From: an uncultured Lachnospiraceae bacterium
GTDB taxonomy: Bacteria > Bacillota > Clostridia > Lachnospirales > Lachnospiraceae
Length of the DNA stretch: 47,224 nt
Direction of reading: 5' to 3'
NCBI GenBank assembly: GCA_910585715.1
Contig: CAJUEX010000023.1
Span: forward strand, 1 to 47,224
Part shown: positions 26,641 to 34,604 of the stretch, one piece after another
How positions within the stretch are numbered: position 1 is the stretch's first letter
Layout: every line of letters begins with the position of its first letter
Notes under the pieces: model-generated
What the model was told of the DNA's origin: nothing
The model's database searches: none
Seen by the model: the letters and a program-made list of their open reading frames with translations, nothing else
Translations under genes and position numbers: made by a program

Positions 26641-28031
26641 CAGCAGGAAGAAAGCATTTCTACAATTGTGTTAAAATGCATGCCATGAGACGCCTTAATG
26701 AGAAGCGCATCCTTTTCCCTTAAAATATCCCTATGGACATTTAAAAATGCTTCTACAGTTTCAAAATAAAAAAGCTCTGTAGAAAAGCCGCTTTCTTCTT
26801 TCCTCTGTAAAGCGCCATTATAAATATACTTTCCCAGCTCTCCAATGGCAATTATCACATCAAGCTGCTTTTCCACCCCATAGCCGCCTATTTCTTCATG
26901 AAGCTCTTTTTCCCTTTCTCCCAGTTCAAACATGGAACCGATTATAGCGCATCTTCTTCCCCTTGTATCGGCAAGCAGGTTCAGGGCTGCTTTCATGGAC
27001 ACCGGATTAGCATTGTAGCAGTCATCCAGAATCGTATATTTCTTTGTTACGATTAAATGACTCCTTCCTGCCAGAGCCTCCACCTTTTCAATACCCCTTT
27101 TAATTTCCTGAAGAGAAAGGGAAAGCTTTAAACCTACCGCTGTTGCTGCCAGAGCATTGTTCACCATATGCTCTCCCGGAATGGGAATATGTACCTCTAT
27201 ATCCCCTATGGGCGTATGGATTGTACAGTCCGTGCCATAAATCCCGTTGCTTTTAACCTGACCGGCAAAAACCTCCGTCCTGATGTTTTCTTCCTGCCCT
27301 ATGGAAAAGTAAGTAAGTCCCGCCCTCTTTTCCTTAAGCCCTGAAAGCTTATCGTCATCTCCATTTAAAATAACCGGCGAATCCGATTTCATATAGTCAA
27401 AAATTTCCGTTTTTGCCCGGAGAACTCCGTCTCTGTCACCCAGATTTTCCAGATGGCATTGTCCGATATTGGTTATCACGCACAAATCCGGCTTTACCAT
27501 CTTGCTGAGTCTGTGCATTTCCCCGAAATCACTGATTCCCATTTCCACTACTGCCGCTTGATGACAGTCCCTTATACGGAATATAGTCAGAGGAACACCC
27601 ACCTCATTATTGAAATTACCCTCTGTTTTAAGGGTATTATATTTTTCACTGATAACAGCCGCAATCATTTCCTTTGTGCTTGTCTTTCCCACACTGCCGG
27701 TAATTCCCACAATGGTTAATTCCATCTGGCTTCTGTAAAACTCAGCAATATCCTTCAGAGCCTTAAAACTGTCTTCCACAAGAATGCAGGCATCCCATTC
27801 CTCTTTTGGCTTCTGTTCCGAAACAACACAAAGAGCCCCCTTTTGGAAAACATCCGGTATAAAAGAATGTCCGTCCACCCGCTCTCCTTTTGTGGCAACA
27901 AACAGCCAGTTCTTTTGGATTTTACGGGAATCAATGGAAATCCCCTCCGCTTCCGTTTTCTTTTTTTCTTCCGGCCCGTAATATGTACCCCGGCAGGCTT
28001 TTGCTATATTTTCCAATGTCATATTCTTCAT
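26640..28031 (-). CDS. murF: UDP-MurNAc-tripeptide--D-alanyl-D-alanine ligase MurF
   Basis: MurF adds D-Ala-D-Ala to the UDP-MurNAc tripeptide, the last cytoplasmic step of the peptidoglycan precursor stem. The 463-residue protein has an N-terminal UDP-binding domain, the ATP P-loop GITGSVGKTSTKEMIA, the carbamate/Mg region NFNNEVGVPLTIFRI, VEMGISDFGEMHRLS, and the C-terminal ligase domain (DDCYNANPVSMKAAL). It follows ddl, which makes its D-Ala-D-Ala substrate, 68 bases upstream. Its stop codon touches a repeat fragment (R7). Confidence 0.97.
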   Translation of the reverse strand: MKNMTLENIAKACRGTYYGPEEKKKTEAEGISIDSRKIQKNWLFVATKGERVDGHSFIPDVFQKGALCVVSEQKPKEEWDACILVEDSFKALKDIAEFYRSQMELTIVGITGSVGKTSTKEMIAAVISEKYNTLKTEGNFNNEVGVPLTIFRIRDCHQAAVVEMGISDFGEMHRLSKMVKPDLCVITNIGQCHLENLGDRDGVLRAKTEIFDYMKSDSPVILNGDDDKLSGLKEKRAGLTYFSIGQEENIRTEVFAGQVKSNGIYGTDCTIHTPIGDIEVHIPIPGEHMVNNALAATAVGLKLSLSLQEIKRGIEKVEALAGRSHLIVTKKYTILDDCYNANPVSMKAALNLLADTRGRRCAIIGSMFELGEREKELHEEIGGYGVEKQLDVIIAIGELGKYIYNGALQRKEESGFSTELFYFETVEAFLNVHRDILREKDALLIKASHGMHFNTIVEMLSSC

Positions 28032-28099
28032 AATGCTTTCTCCATATTCCCTGATGTGATACCAAAATCCTTCTGCTGATATTTTCTGTTTCCCGTTTT

Positions 28100-29152
28100 C
28101 TACATATCATATTTCCTTAATGATATTTCGATAATTTTTTCACATAAATCTTCAAAATCCATTCCCACTGCAGCAGCCTCCTGAGGGAGCAATGAAGTTT
28201 TCGTCATGCCGGGCAGGGTATTTGCCTCCAGACAGAAAAAGCTTCCATCCTCTTTCAGCAGAAAATCCATTCTGGCATATACCTCCAGCCGCAATGCAGA
28301 AAATACATTTTCTGCCGTTTGCTGCATGTTTCTTGTAATCTCCATGGATAAATCTGCAGGACATGTTTCCACGGCGCTGCCTGCCTGATACTTATTCTTA
28401 TAATCGTAAAATCCTTCTAACGGAGCTATTTCAATAACAGGAAGGGCTTTTTTATCCAAAACTCCAACGGAAAATTCCCTGCCCTTTATGTATTGTTCCA
28501 CAATGACCTGATTTTCATAAGAAAATGCTTTTTTAAGCGCCTCCAAATATTCCTCCCCGGACTTCACCATATATACCCCTACGCTGGAGCCGCCCCGGCA
28601 GGTCTTTACAACAGCCGGAAAGGGCACTTTTTCCAATCTGTCCTCTCCCTTTTCAAACTGTTCCTTCAAAAGGCTGAACCCTTCCGGCGTAGGAATTCCG
28701 TTTTGACGGAACAATTCTTTGGAAAGAGACTTATCCATTGCAACTGCCGCCCCGAGATAACTGCTTCCGGTATACCGGATACCTGCCAGATCAAAAGCCG
28801 CCTGCACCGTCCCATCTTCGCCCGGTGCGCCATGAAGGGCAATAAACACCATATCCGCCAAAGTGCAAATATCCATTACATGAGGACCAAAAAAGCCTGT
28901 GTCTCCATCCTTTCTTAAAGCTCTTACCTTATCTATATCCGGCGCCTCTCCGGAAATAACCCCTGCGGCTTCCGTCCAGTCCTTTTCCAAATCAAATATT
29001 TCATTAAAATCATTTTCCTCATAGCCCAGGTAAGCATCCAGCAAAACTGCTTTATGCCCTTTTTTCCTAAATGCCTGATAAATCATGGTTCCCGTTGCCA
29101 AAGATACGTCTCTTTCGGTACTGGTTCCCCCTGCCAAAACAACTATTTTCAT
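28100..29152 (-). CDS. ddl: D-alanine--D-alanine ligase
   Basis: Ddl joins two D-alanines using ATP, feeding MurF. The 350-residue ATP-grasp protein has VVLAGGTSTERDVSLATG, the serine/loop region GSSYLGAAVAMDKSLSKE, FPAVVKTCRGGSSVGVYMV and the Mg-binding FCLEANTLPGMTKTSLLPQE. The loop residue ahead of the omega region is compatible with D-Ala, but specificity (D-Ala versus D-Ser or D-Lac) is not certain by eye. The ATG overlaps the stop of the GH9-like lipoprotein gene by 4 bases (ATGA), a sign of translational coupling. Confidence 0.96.
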   Translation of the reverse strand: MKIVVLAGGTSTERDVSLATGTMIYQAFRKKGHKAVLLDAYLGYEENDFNEIFDLEKDWTEAAGVISGEAPDIDKVRALRKDGDTGFFGPHVMDICTLADMVFIALHGAPGEDGTVQAAFDLAGIRYTGSSYLGAAVAMDKSLSKELFRQNGIPTPEGFSLLKEQFEKGEDRLEKVPFPAVVKTCRGGSSVGVYMVKSGEEYLEALKKAFSYENQVIVEQYIKGREFSVGVLDKKALPVIEIAPLEGFYDYKNKYQAGSAVETCPADLSMEITRNMQQTAENVFSALRLEVYARMDFLLKEDGSFFCLEANTLPGMTKTSLLPQEAAAVGMDFEDLCEKIIEISLRKYDM

Positions 29153-30702
29153 TCTTCTGCCTCTCTTTCTACAATTTCATGAAGGATAAATATAAAAGAT
29201 GACTGCAGGTAGAGCTGATACTCTTCCCCTTCATCAGTATGGTTCAGAATTCCTTTTCCCGTTACCATTCCCACACCGTCTTCATTTCTTCCCAATAAGT
29301 AGTGCAACTGATTTTCCATAATTCCCAAATATTCATGACTTGTAATAATGCGGTCAATAATGGCAAGTACAAATGTATTTTCCAAAATCTGCCCGGCGCA
29401 TCGCCCCGACTGGTCCGTCCATACCATGTACACATCCTTTTTAGCAGATTCCGCCAGCCCCTCTGCCTTTTCCATAAGTCCATCCATCAACTGGTCACAA
29501 ATCCCTACGTCTACCTTCTGCTTGCAGGTCAGATAGGCTATATCACCGTACAATTTTCTTGAGAACCGGGAATTTTCCCCGGGTTGTATTAACCCCAGGT
29601 ATTGTTTCAATTTTATATGGTATTTTTCATTTCCTGTAGACTTATAAAGCTCTGCCGCCGCATAATACTGCAGGTCATCCAGCTCACCATACTTTTCCAC
29701 ATAACTGTATGCGCCTTCCGAGGCTTTCAGACAGATTTCAGAAAATTCCTTATCGTAAATACTGTATATTCTGGAGAACTGTGCCAAAACGGCAGAAAAT
29801 TCTGCTGTCGCCTCCACTGATATTTCTTTCACATAATAGGTCCCCTCATCCGTCTCAGGAGCGGTTGTAATGGTTTCCTTTTCCGGATAAACGCCGCCAT
29901 ACACTCCGCCGCTTTCTTCCTCCTGCATGGATAAGAGCCATTTCACTTCAAAAGCTACCTCATTGAGTAGTTTATTTCTCAGCCTGCCTTTTTCTTCTGT
30001 TTCTTGTTCCGTACCTTCTTTCTCCTCGATATATTCATAGGTCAAAAGCAGATCTGAAACAATTTTAGCTCCTTCCACCACATCTTTTTCAAAATTACTT
30101 CCGGTATGCCAGCCACCTTGGGATTGTATCACTGTATCTGTCCCCTGCAGCTTTGTTGCCTTTAGATGACATGCCCTGTGATTATTCACATCCACCGTGC
30201 CATTTAAATCCGTACCGCACCGGTGATAATAAAAAGAATCCAGAACATCGCTATAAATCTGACCATAAACGTCTTCTTTGATTTCAAAAGGATACGACTG
30301 CCCGATAACGGCTGTTTCTATGTAATAAGTCCCCGGCTCGGTCAGCTCCGTAAAAACACCCTTGCTAATATATTCCTTATCTATTTCATTGTATGCAGTT
30401 TTTTGTATTTTACCCCTGTATGCTACCTGCTTAGTTTCCTGATTTACAACAGTAAAATCCTGACTCAGCCCTTCTCCGCGAAAAAGCGCCACTTTCTCAC
30501 TTTCTGTCCCGTATCCGTTTCTGTCTACCAGTACTCCCGGTCTGGAAGATGGCTTTTCATAAGGCTCATCATAAACAGCCTCTTGCAGAAAGCTCTCATC
30601 TACCGTCTCTTCCAAAGTCTTATAATCTTCAGGATTTTCATAGCCGCAACCCGTAAACAGCAGAACGGTAACAAGGCATAGCCATAATCTTTTCCGAAAC
30701 AA
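29149..30702 (-). CDS. GH9-like lipoprotein lacking the catalytic Asp pair
   Basis: The 517-residue product starts at a TTG behind GAGGAGG and has a lipoprotein signal (LLFTGC). A CelD_N-like Ig domain (about 50-160: PGVLVDRNGYGTESEKVALF through TYYIETAVIGQSYPFEI) precedes an alpha/alpha-barrel with GH9 landmarks: SDVLDSFYYHRCGTDL, QSQGGWHTGSNFEKD, and a C-terminal QLHYLLGRNEDGVGMVTGKG. In active GH9 enzymes the GGW(Y/H) is followed by DAGD, which carries the catalytic aspartates; here it reads TGSN. I infer a non-catalytic glycan-binding or scaffold protein. It heads an operon with ddl and murF, which suggests an envelope role. Confidence 0.75.
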   Translation of the reverse strand: MFRKRLWLCLVTVLLFTGCGYENPEDYKTLEETVDESFLQEAVYDEPYEKPSSRPGVLVDRNGYGTESEKVALFRGEGLSQDFTVVNQETKQVAYRGKIQKTAYNEIDKEYISKGVFTELTEPGTYYIETAVIGQSYPFEIKEDVYGQIYSDVLDSFYYHRCGTDLNGTVDVNNHRACHLKATKLQGTDTVIQSQGGWHTGSNFEKDVVEGAKIVSDLLLTYEYIEEKEGTEQETEEKGRLRNKLLNEVAFEVKWLLSMQEEESGGVYGGVYPEKETITTAPETDEGTYYVKEISVEATAEFSAVLAQFSRIYSIYDKEFSEICLKASEGAYSYVEKYGELDDLQYYAAAELYKSTGNEKYHIKLKQYLGLIQPGENSRFSRKLYGDIAYLTCKQKVDVGICDQLMDGLMEKAEGLAESAKKDVYMVWTDQSGRCAGQILENTFVLAIIDRIITSHEYLGIMENQLHYLLGRNEDGVGMVTGKGILNHTDEGEEYQLYLQSSFIFILHEIVEREAEE

Positions 30703-30766
30703 AGGAATACCTCCTCAATTTTTTCTTTGCTTTTTGCTTTATCCTTAAAGGACACACCACAAATTG

Positions 30767-30795
30767 ATTATACTCCAGAGAATTTACCAGGTAAA
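30767..30795 (-). promoter_or_regulatory. Likely promoter of the GH9-like-ddl-murF operon
   Basis: TTTACC (30790-30795), 17-bp spacer and TATAAT (30767-30772) on the minus strand. The -35 lies 30 bp downstream of the nearer arm of hairpin element R2. Confidence 0.6.
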
Positions 30796-30824
30796 GAAAT
30801 AAATCTTTTTTCTTTCCTGTAACA

Positions 30825-31036
30825 GTTCAGCCCTCAGGCTTCCCACACAGGAATCAGAACCGGCTGCAGGCAGAAAATGTTTCTACGTCGCCACGCTCTC
30901 GCTCTGATAAAAACGCAGCAGTGCTAAGCTCGAAAATACCTCGCTAAGCGCTGGCGTTTTTATAAGGGCTCCTTTAGAAATCATTTTCTGCCTGCAGCCG
31001 GTTCTGATTCCTGTGTGGGAAGCCTGAGGGCTGAAC
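30825..31036. repeat. Long hairpin element R2 (type B)
   Basis: Perfectly complementary 55-bp arms (30825-30879 and 30982-31036) around a 102-bp core. On the left the end extends to GTAACAGTTCAGCCCTCA (30819-30836). The core read on the minus strand differs from the R3 core at about three to four positions. It lies between the spoIIQ-like gene and the promoter of the GH9-like operon. Confidence 0.9.
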
Positions 31037-31058
31037 CGGAACTTATTTTGAACCATTT

Positions 31059-31892
31059 TTAGTCTAACAGGCTCATTGGATTTAATGGAATATCGCTTTT
31101 TGTAATTTTCAAATAAACATTTGTCCCTTCTAAAGAGTAATATTTTGTAGGCGCTGCCACTTTACCTACAACTTGTCCTCTTTCAAGAATTTCTCCTTCT
31201 GATACGGAAATTTCCTGAAGCTGTCCTAAAATCATTTCATATCCATTTCCCAAATCCATTTTCAGAAAGTTGCCAATTTCTTCGCTTTCACCAATTGCAG
31301 TCACTTTTCCTGATGCGCATGCAGATACTGCATCCCCTTCGTTTGCGGAAATAACAATTGCAGGATTATATTTATACTGGCTTAATGTAGAAAAATAGAT
31401 AGTTTTATCCATACTATAATTTAATATTACATTTCCGGGAACCGGCCAACCCATTCCATCATCTTCCATAAAGGCATAAGAAGCTACGCTCTGGCTCGCC
31501 GTCTCCTGCGCCTCCTGTTGTTCCTGCTTTCCCTCATCCTCTGTTTCCTCCTGTTCCTGCTTTTTTTCTTCTGTTTCAGAGGAGGCTGTATCCGCATTGT
31601 TTTCACTGATTGTTTTATTCTTATCCGGATTGATTACGCTGTTTCCTCCGGTTTCAGCAAAAAACGGGTCTGCATCCAAATCCTTATCCAGCACTGCGCC
31701 AATATCCTCTGCTGTCTCTGTTTTTACCGGATTCTCTAACTCGGAAAAATCCACTACCTGGCTTTCCAAATCCCCTTTTTCCTTTTCACTTACATAATAC
31801 CCGGTAAGCCCGCATGCAGCCACTATAAGCAAAGAAGAAGCAAGCATCATTATTTTTTCTTTATTAAATCTTTTTACATTTCTTTTTCTCAT
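31059..31892 (-). CDS. SpoIIQ-like membrane protein with degenerate M23 domain
   Basis: The 277-residue protein has a basic N-terminus, one transmembrane helix (MMLASSLLIVAACGLTGYYV), a long acidic Glu/Gln-rich linker (about 60-150) and a LytM/M23 fold (MGWPVPGNVILNYSMDKT, VTAIGESEEIGNFLKMDLGN, LERGQVVGKVA). The zinc ligands are absent: the first-site His/Asp segment is not recognisable, and the usual HLHF-type motif reads VYLKI. It is the gene after spoIID, and by analogy it is the forespore-side partner that builds a channel and anchors engulfment proteins with SpoIIIAH. Being next to spoIID supports a sporulation role; the exact name is inference. Confidence 0.75.
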   Translation of the reverse strand: MRKRNVKRFNKEKIMMLASSLLIVAACGLTGYYVSEKEKGDLESQVVDFSELENPVKTETAEDIGAVLDKDLDADPFFAETGGNSVINPDKNKTISENNADTASSETEEKKQEQEETEDEGKQEQQEAQETASQSVASYAFMEDDGMGWPVPGNVILNYSMDKTIYFSTLSQYKYNPAIVISANEGDAVSACASGKVTAIGESEEIGNFLKMDLGNGYEMILGQLQEISVSEGEILERGQVVGKVAAPTKYYSLEGTNVYLKITKSDIPLNPMSLLD

Positions 31893-31973
31893 ATTTCCCT
31901 CCTGATTTCTAACGGTCTTATTGGAAATCTAATACTAGTAGTTTTGCCAGGAGGATTGATTTTATTCAGTTTT

Positions 31974-32912
31974 CTACTCTGTAATTTTGGAAAGTTTCGT
32001 GTTTTTAAAAAAATAATCCAGAATTTCCGTATAATTATTTTGGTTTTTTGCCAGATAATTGCCGTAATACTGGTCCATTCCCAGACCATGTCCCATTCCC
32101 TTTGTTGTTATGACAAATTCCGCATTCTTTTCTTCAAACGTAAAGTTAGCAGAAGCTAATTCATACTTTTCCCTGAATTGTTCACCTGTCATTTTTTCTC
32201 CATTGCATATCACAGAGGTCACATACCCCGCCTCATCTCTGGTTTCAATGGAAAGTGTCTGAATCTGCTTTTTGGAAACGGATACCATCTGCAAAAAATC
32301 ATCACTTTCCACATTTTTTTCGCATAAAACACTTTCAAGCCATTCATAACTATCTCCTTGCAGAATATCCGCACCATTCCTTGTTTTTCCGCCGCTCATT
32401 GCGTGGTAGGTTCCCTCAATCGGATTTTCCTGATAGGTTATGATAATTCCTTTTGTTTCCTCAACCGCCTCTTGAACTTTTTTATAGTTAATTTCATAAT
32501 CTTCCTTCCAGATTTTTTTCATTTCATTTCGATTCAGATACCCGGTTCCTATTTTATCCCATTCTATTACTTTCTTCTCCATTCCTTGTCCCGAAACAGT
32601 CCCTTCTCCTTCCAGCCCCGCATAACAGGTGCTCCGAAGCAATACCGCCTGCGCCTTTAACACTTCTTTTTCATATGTAATGGGAATAGTGCCTGCCAAA
32701 GCTCCCACCAGAAATTCTTCCAGCGGAATTTCCTGTATATGAAGCTTATCCTCATACCTTACAAAATTTGTAATTTCTTCTTTTTCTTCTATTTTCTCCA
32801 TATTCATCCAGCTTACTCCTTCTTCTTTTGTTTTATTAAAAATTCCCATTACATAAGGAAGCAGCACTAAAAATAATAACAATACAAATCCGTCTTTTAT
32901 TCCCTGTTTCAT
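31974..32912 (-). CDS. spoIID: Stage II sporulation protein D
   Basis: SpoIID is a membrane-anchored lytic transglycosylase that thins septal peptidoglycan in the mother cell during engulfment. With the ATG at 32912 the protein has 312 residues: an N-terminal helix (DGFVLLLFLVLLPYVMGIF), EIPLEEFLVGALAGTIP with the catalytic-type glutamate, LKAQAVLLRSTCYA, EGTYHAMSGGKTRNGADI, and KGMGHGLGMDQYYGNYLAK near the end. AGAGGT precedes this ATG; the longer frame begins at a TTG in the edge of hairpin R3 without a ribosome binding site. It is upstream of the SpoIIQ-like gene, with an 80-bp gap. Confidence 0.93.
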   Translation of the reverse strand: MKQGIKDGFVLLLFLVLLPYVMGIFNKTKEEGVSWMNMEKIEEKEEITNFVRYEDKLHIQEIPLEEFLVGALAGTIPITYEKEVLKAQAVLLRSTCYAGLEGEGTVSGQGMEKKVIEWDKIGTGYLNRNEMKKIWKEDYEINYKKVQEAVEETKGIIITYQENPIEGTYHAMSGGKTRNGADILQGDSYEWLESVLCEKNVESDDFLQMVSVSKKQIQTLSIETRDEAGYVTSVICNGEKMTGEQFREKYELASANFTFEEKNAEFVITTKGMGHGLGMDQYYGNYLAKNQNNYTEILDYFFKNTKLSKITE

Positions 32913-32933
32913 ATGATACCTCTTTTTTCGTTG

Positions 32934-33146
32934 CAATTCAGCCCTCAGCTTTCCAGACCGGCACCGGGACGGGGATTTGGCAGAACATGATTTCTTAAGG
33001 AGCCCTTATAAAAACGCCAGCGCTTAGCGAGGTATTTTCGAGCTTAGCACTGCTGCGTTTTTATAGAGCGAGAGCGTGGCAACGTAGAAACATGTTCTGC
33101 CAAATCCCCGTCCCGGTGCCGGTCTGGAAAGCTGAGGGCTGAATTG
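32934..33146. repeat. Long hairpin element R3 (type B)
   Basis: Perfectly complementary 56-bp arms (32934-32989 and 33091-33146) flank a 101-bp core almost identical to the R2 core in opposite orientation. The outer end TTCAGCCCTCAG and inner end GGCAGAACATG are shared with R2, but the intervening 30 bp of the arms are unrelated. It ends 22 bp before the spoIID start codon. Confidence 0.9.
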
Positions 33147-33182
33147 TTACCTTTTCCACTGTTTAAGTTTATCGGACAACAC

Positions 33183-33223
33183 GAAAAAAAATACCTGAAA
33201 AGAAATTCTTTTCAGGTATTTTT
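33183..33223 (-). terminator. Strong terminator of the EF-hand-loop protein gene
   Basis: An 18-bp perfect inverted repeat (33187-33204 with 33206-33223) is followed on the minus strand by a run of eight T. It begins directly at the stop codon and would isolate spoIID from upstream transcription. Confidence 0.93.
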
Positions 33224-33224
33224 C

Positions 33225-34322
33225 TTACCTTACCAAATCCAAATGCTGCACGGTGCCTACATTTCCGTTTTCGTAAAGAAATATGCCGCTTTGCCTGATT
33301 TGACCGTTTGCCTGATTGTCTTTTAATGAATTCAGGGAAAATTCTGTACTTACCCGCTTTAAACAGATTGCTCCCACACCGGCCTGTGCCAGATGATATA
33401 GTTGATCCTTACCATTTTCATCCTGAGTCCAGATTAACAGCTTATCCCATATTTCATCATTTTCATCAATCCAGCCGTTGCCGTCTGAATCGTATTTACT
33501 TAAATCCTCAAACCCATCGCCGGATTTTGTTCCGAACAATTCGTTTCCGTCATTAATCTTACCATCACCGTTTTTATCAAGGGCTATATAGCCGCTTCCT
33601 TTTCCCAGTCTGGAAATGCTGTCTAAAATGCCGTCCCCGTCAATGTCAAATTCAAATTTCTGATCTGATACAGATGCCACATTTCCCTCTAAGTTAATTA
33701 CCAGAGGGTCTACTGCCATTACGGTTTCTTTTGTATAATTGGCTTCGTAATATGCCTCAAAGCTACGGCTCATGGTCATATCCAGATGAAACTGTATCTG
33801 TCTGCCGTCAGCCGTTACTACAGTACCCATAGTGGAAAATGCTGTATTTTCTGTTTCCTTTTCATAAACTTCCTCATGGGTATTGAAATTATTCACCACT
33901 AACTGCGCTTCTGATGTTTGTGCTGCCTGCATTTGCTGCATGGCATTTTCCTCCTGCCACTGGCTAAAGGATTGGTGCTTTCCTGATTTTCTTCCGTGAA
34001 ACAGCCAGAAAATCAAATACTGTACACATTGCTCTTTCACAGCTTCCATAGACTTTTTATCCTCTATCCTCGTCACAGAACTTATATTTCTCCCGGAAGC
34101 TATATAAGCTCCGGAGCTGCCGGAAATGCTTTTTTTGTTTCCCTCCCCGGTATCAGACAAATCCTGAAAGGGTTCTTCCTGCTTCGGCTGGTCATTTGTC
34201 AGCCCGATATTCAAATTTCCTATCCTTTTTTGCGCGGATAAGGAATAAGTAATCTTTTTTTGCGTTACTTTCGTATAACTTCTTGCGGATTCCATTCCTA
34301 TTATACTGGAATTTACTTTCAA
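33225..34322 (-). CDS. EF-hand-loop (calcium-binding-like) protein of unknown function
   Basis: The protein of about 365 residues has no signal peptide or membrane helix. The N-terminal half is Ser/Lys/Gln-rich and poorly structured; a short conserved beta-rich stretch follows (TVVTADGRQIQFHLDM). The C-terminal part has three EF-hand-like Ca loops (DIDGDGILD, DKNGDGKINDGNE, DSDGNGWIDENDE) followed by FLYENGNVGTVQHLDLV. Similar proteins without known role occur in Lachnospiraceae. I chose a TTG start at 34322 (MKVNSSIIG...) because AAAGGGG lies 6 bases upstream; the ATG at 34259 abuts its AGGA and a TTG at 34358 has poor spacing. It is monocistronic and strongly terminated. Confidence 0.7.
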   Translation of the reverse strand: MKVNSSIIGMESARSYTKVTQKKITYSLSAQKRIGNLNIGLTNDQPKQEEPFQDLSDTGEGNKKSISGSSGAYIASGRNISSVTRIEDKKSMEAVKEQCVQYLIFWLFHGRKSGKHQSFSQWQEENAMQQMQAAQTSEAQLVVNNFNTHEEVYEKETENTAFSTMGTVVTADGRQIQFHLDMTMSRSFEAYYEANYTKETVMAVDPLVINLEGNVASVSDQKFEFDIDGDGILDSISRLGKGSGYIALDKNGDGKINDGNELFGTKSGDGFEDLSKYDSDGNGWIDENDEIWDKLLIWTQDENGKDQLYHLAQAGVGAICLKRVSTEFSLNSLKDNQANGQIRQSGIFLYENGNVGTVQHLDLVR

Positions 34323-34436
34323 ATATTGCCCCTTTCCCCGCATATACCCTTTTGCCAAAACTCCATCCGTGGACGTCTCTGATAAGGCATAATTCTTTCA
34401 TTTATCCTTTATGCCCTCATCATGTAATATTTTTAC

Positions 34437-34459
34437 AAACAAAAAGAACGCCGTTCTTT
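34437..34459 (-). terminator. Short terminator-like hairpin between the hydratase and EF-hand genes
   Basis: AAAGAAC/GTTCTTT with a 3-base loop (34443-34459), followed on the minus strand by TTGTTTGT. It lies about 145 bp past the hydratase stop. A second GC-rich stem (CAAGGCGG/CCGCCTTG, 34517-34552) lies between them without a T tract. Confidence 0.5.
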
Positions 34460-34604
34460 AAAGAAAATCCTTTTTCCCTAATTCACACCGTCCCTGGTTA
34501 TGCTTATTTAGATATTCAAGGCGGAGCCGTTGGCCTTACCGTCCCCGCCTTGTTACTTTATATATCGGATAATTTTCCCATTTCTTAATAGAAATCATTC
34601 TATT

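Noticed and set aside
30825..33146. R2/R3 as CRISPR repeats or an array
   Set aside because: There are only isolated elements far apart, with inverted rather than direct repeats and no spacers or cas genes.
34192..34401. 69-residue minus-strand frame beginning MKELCLIRDVHGW as a leader peptide or gene
   Set aside because: It overlaps the start of the EF-hand-loop gene in another frame and its AAGGAT site is too close to the ATG; no family features.
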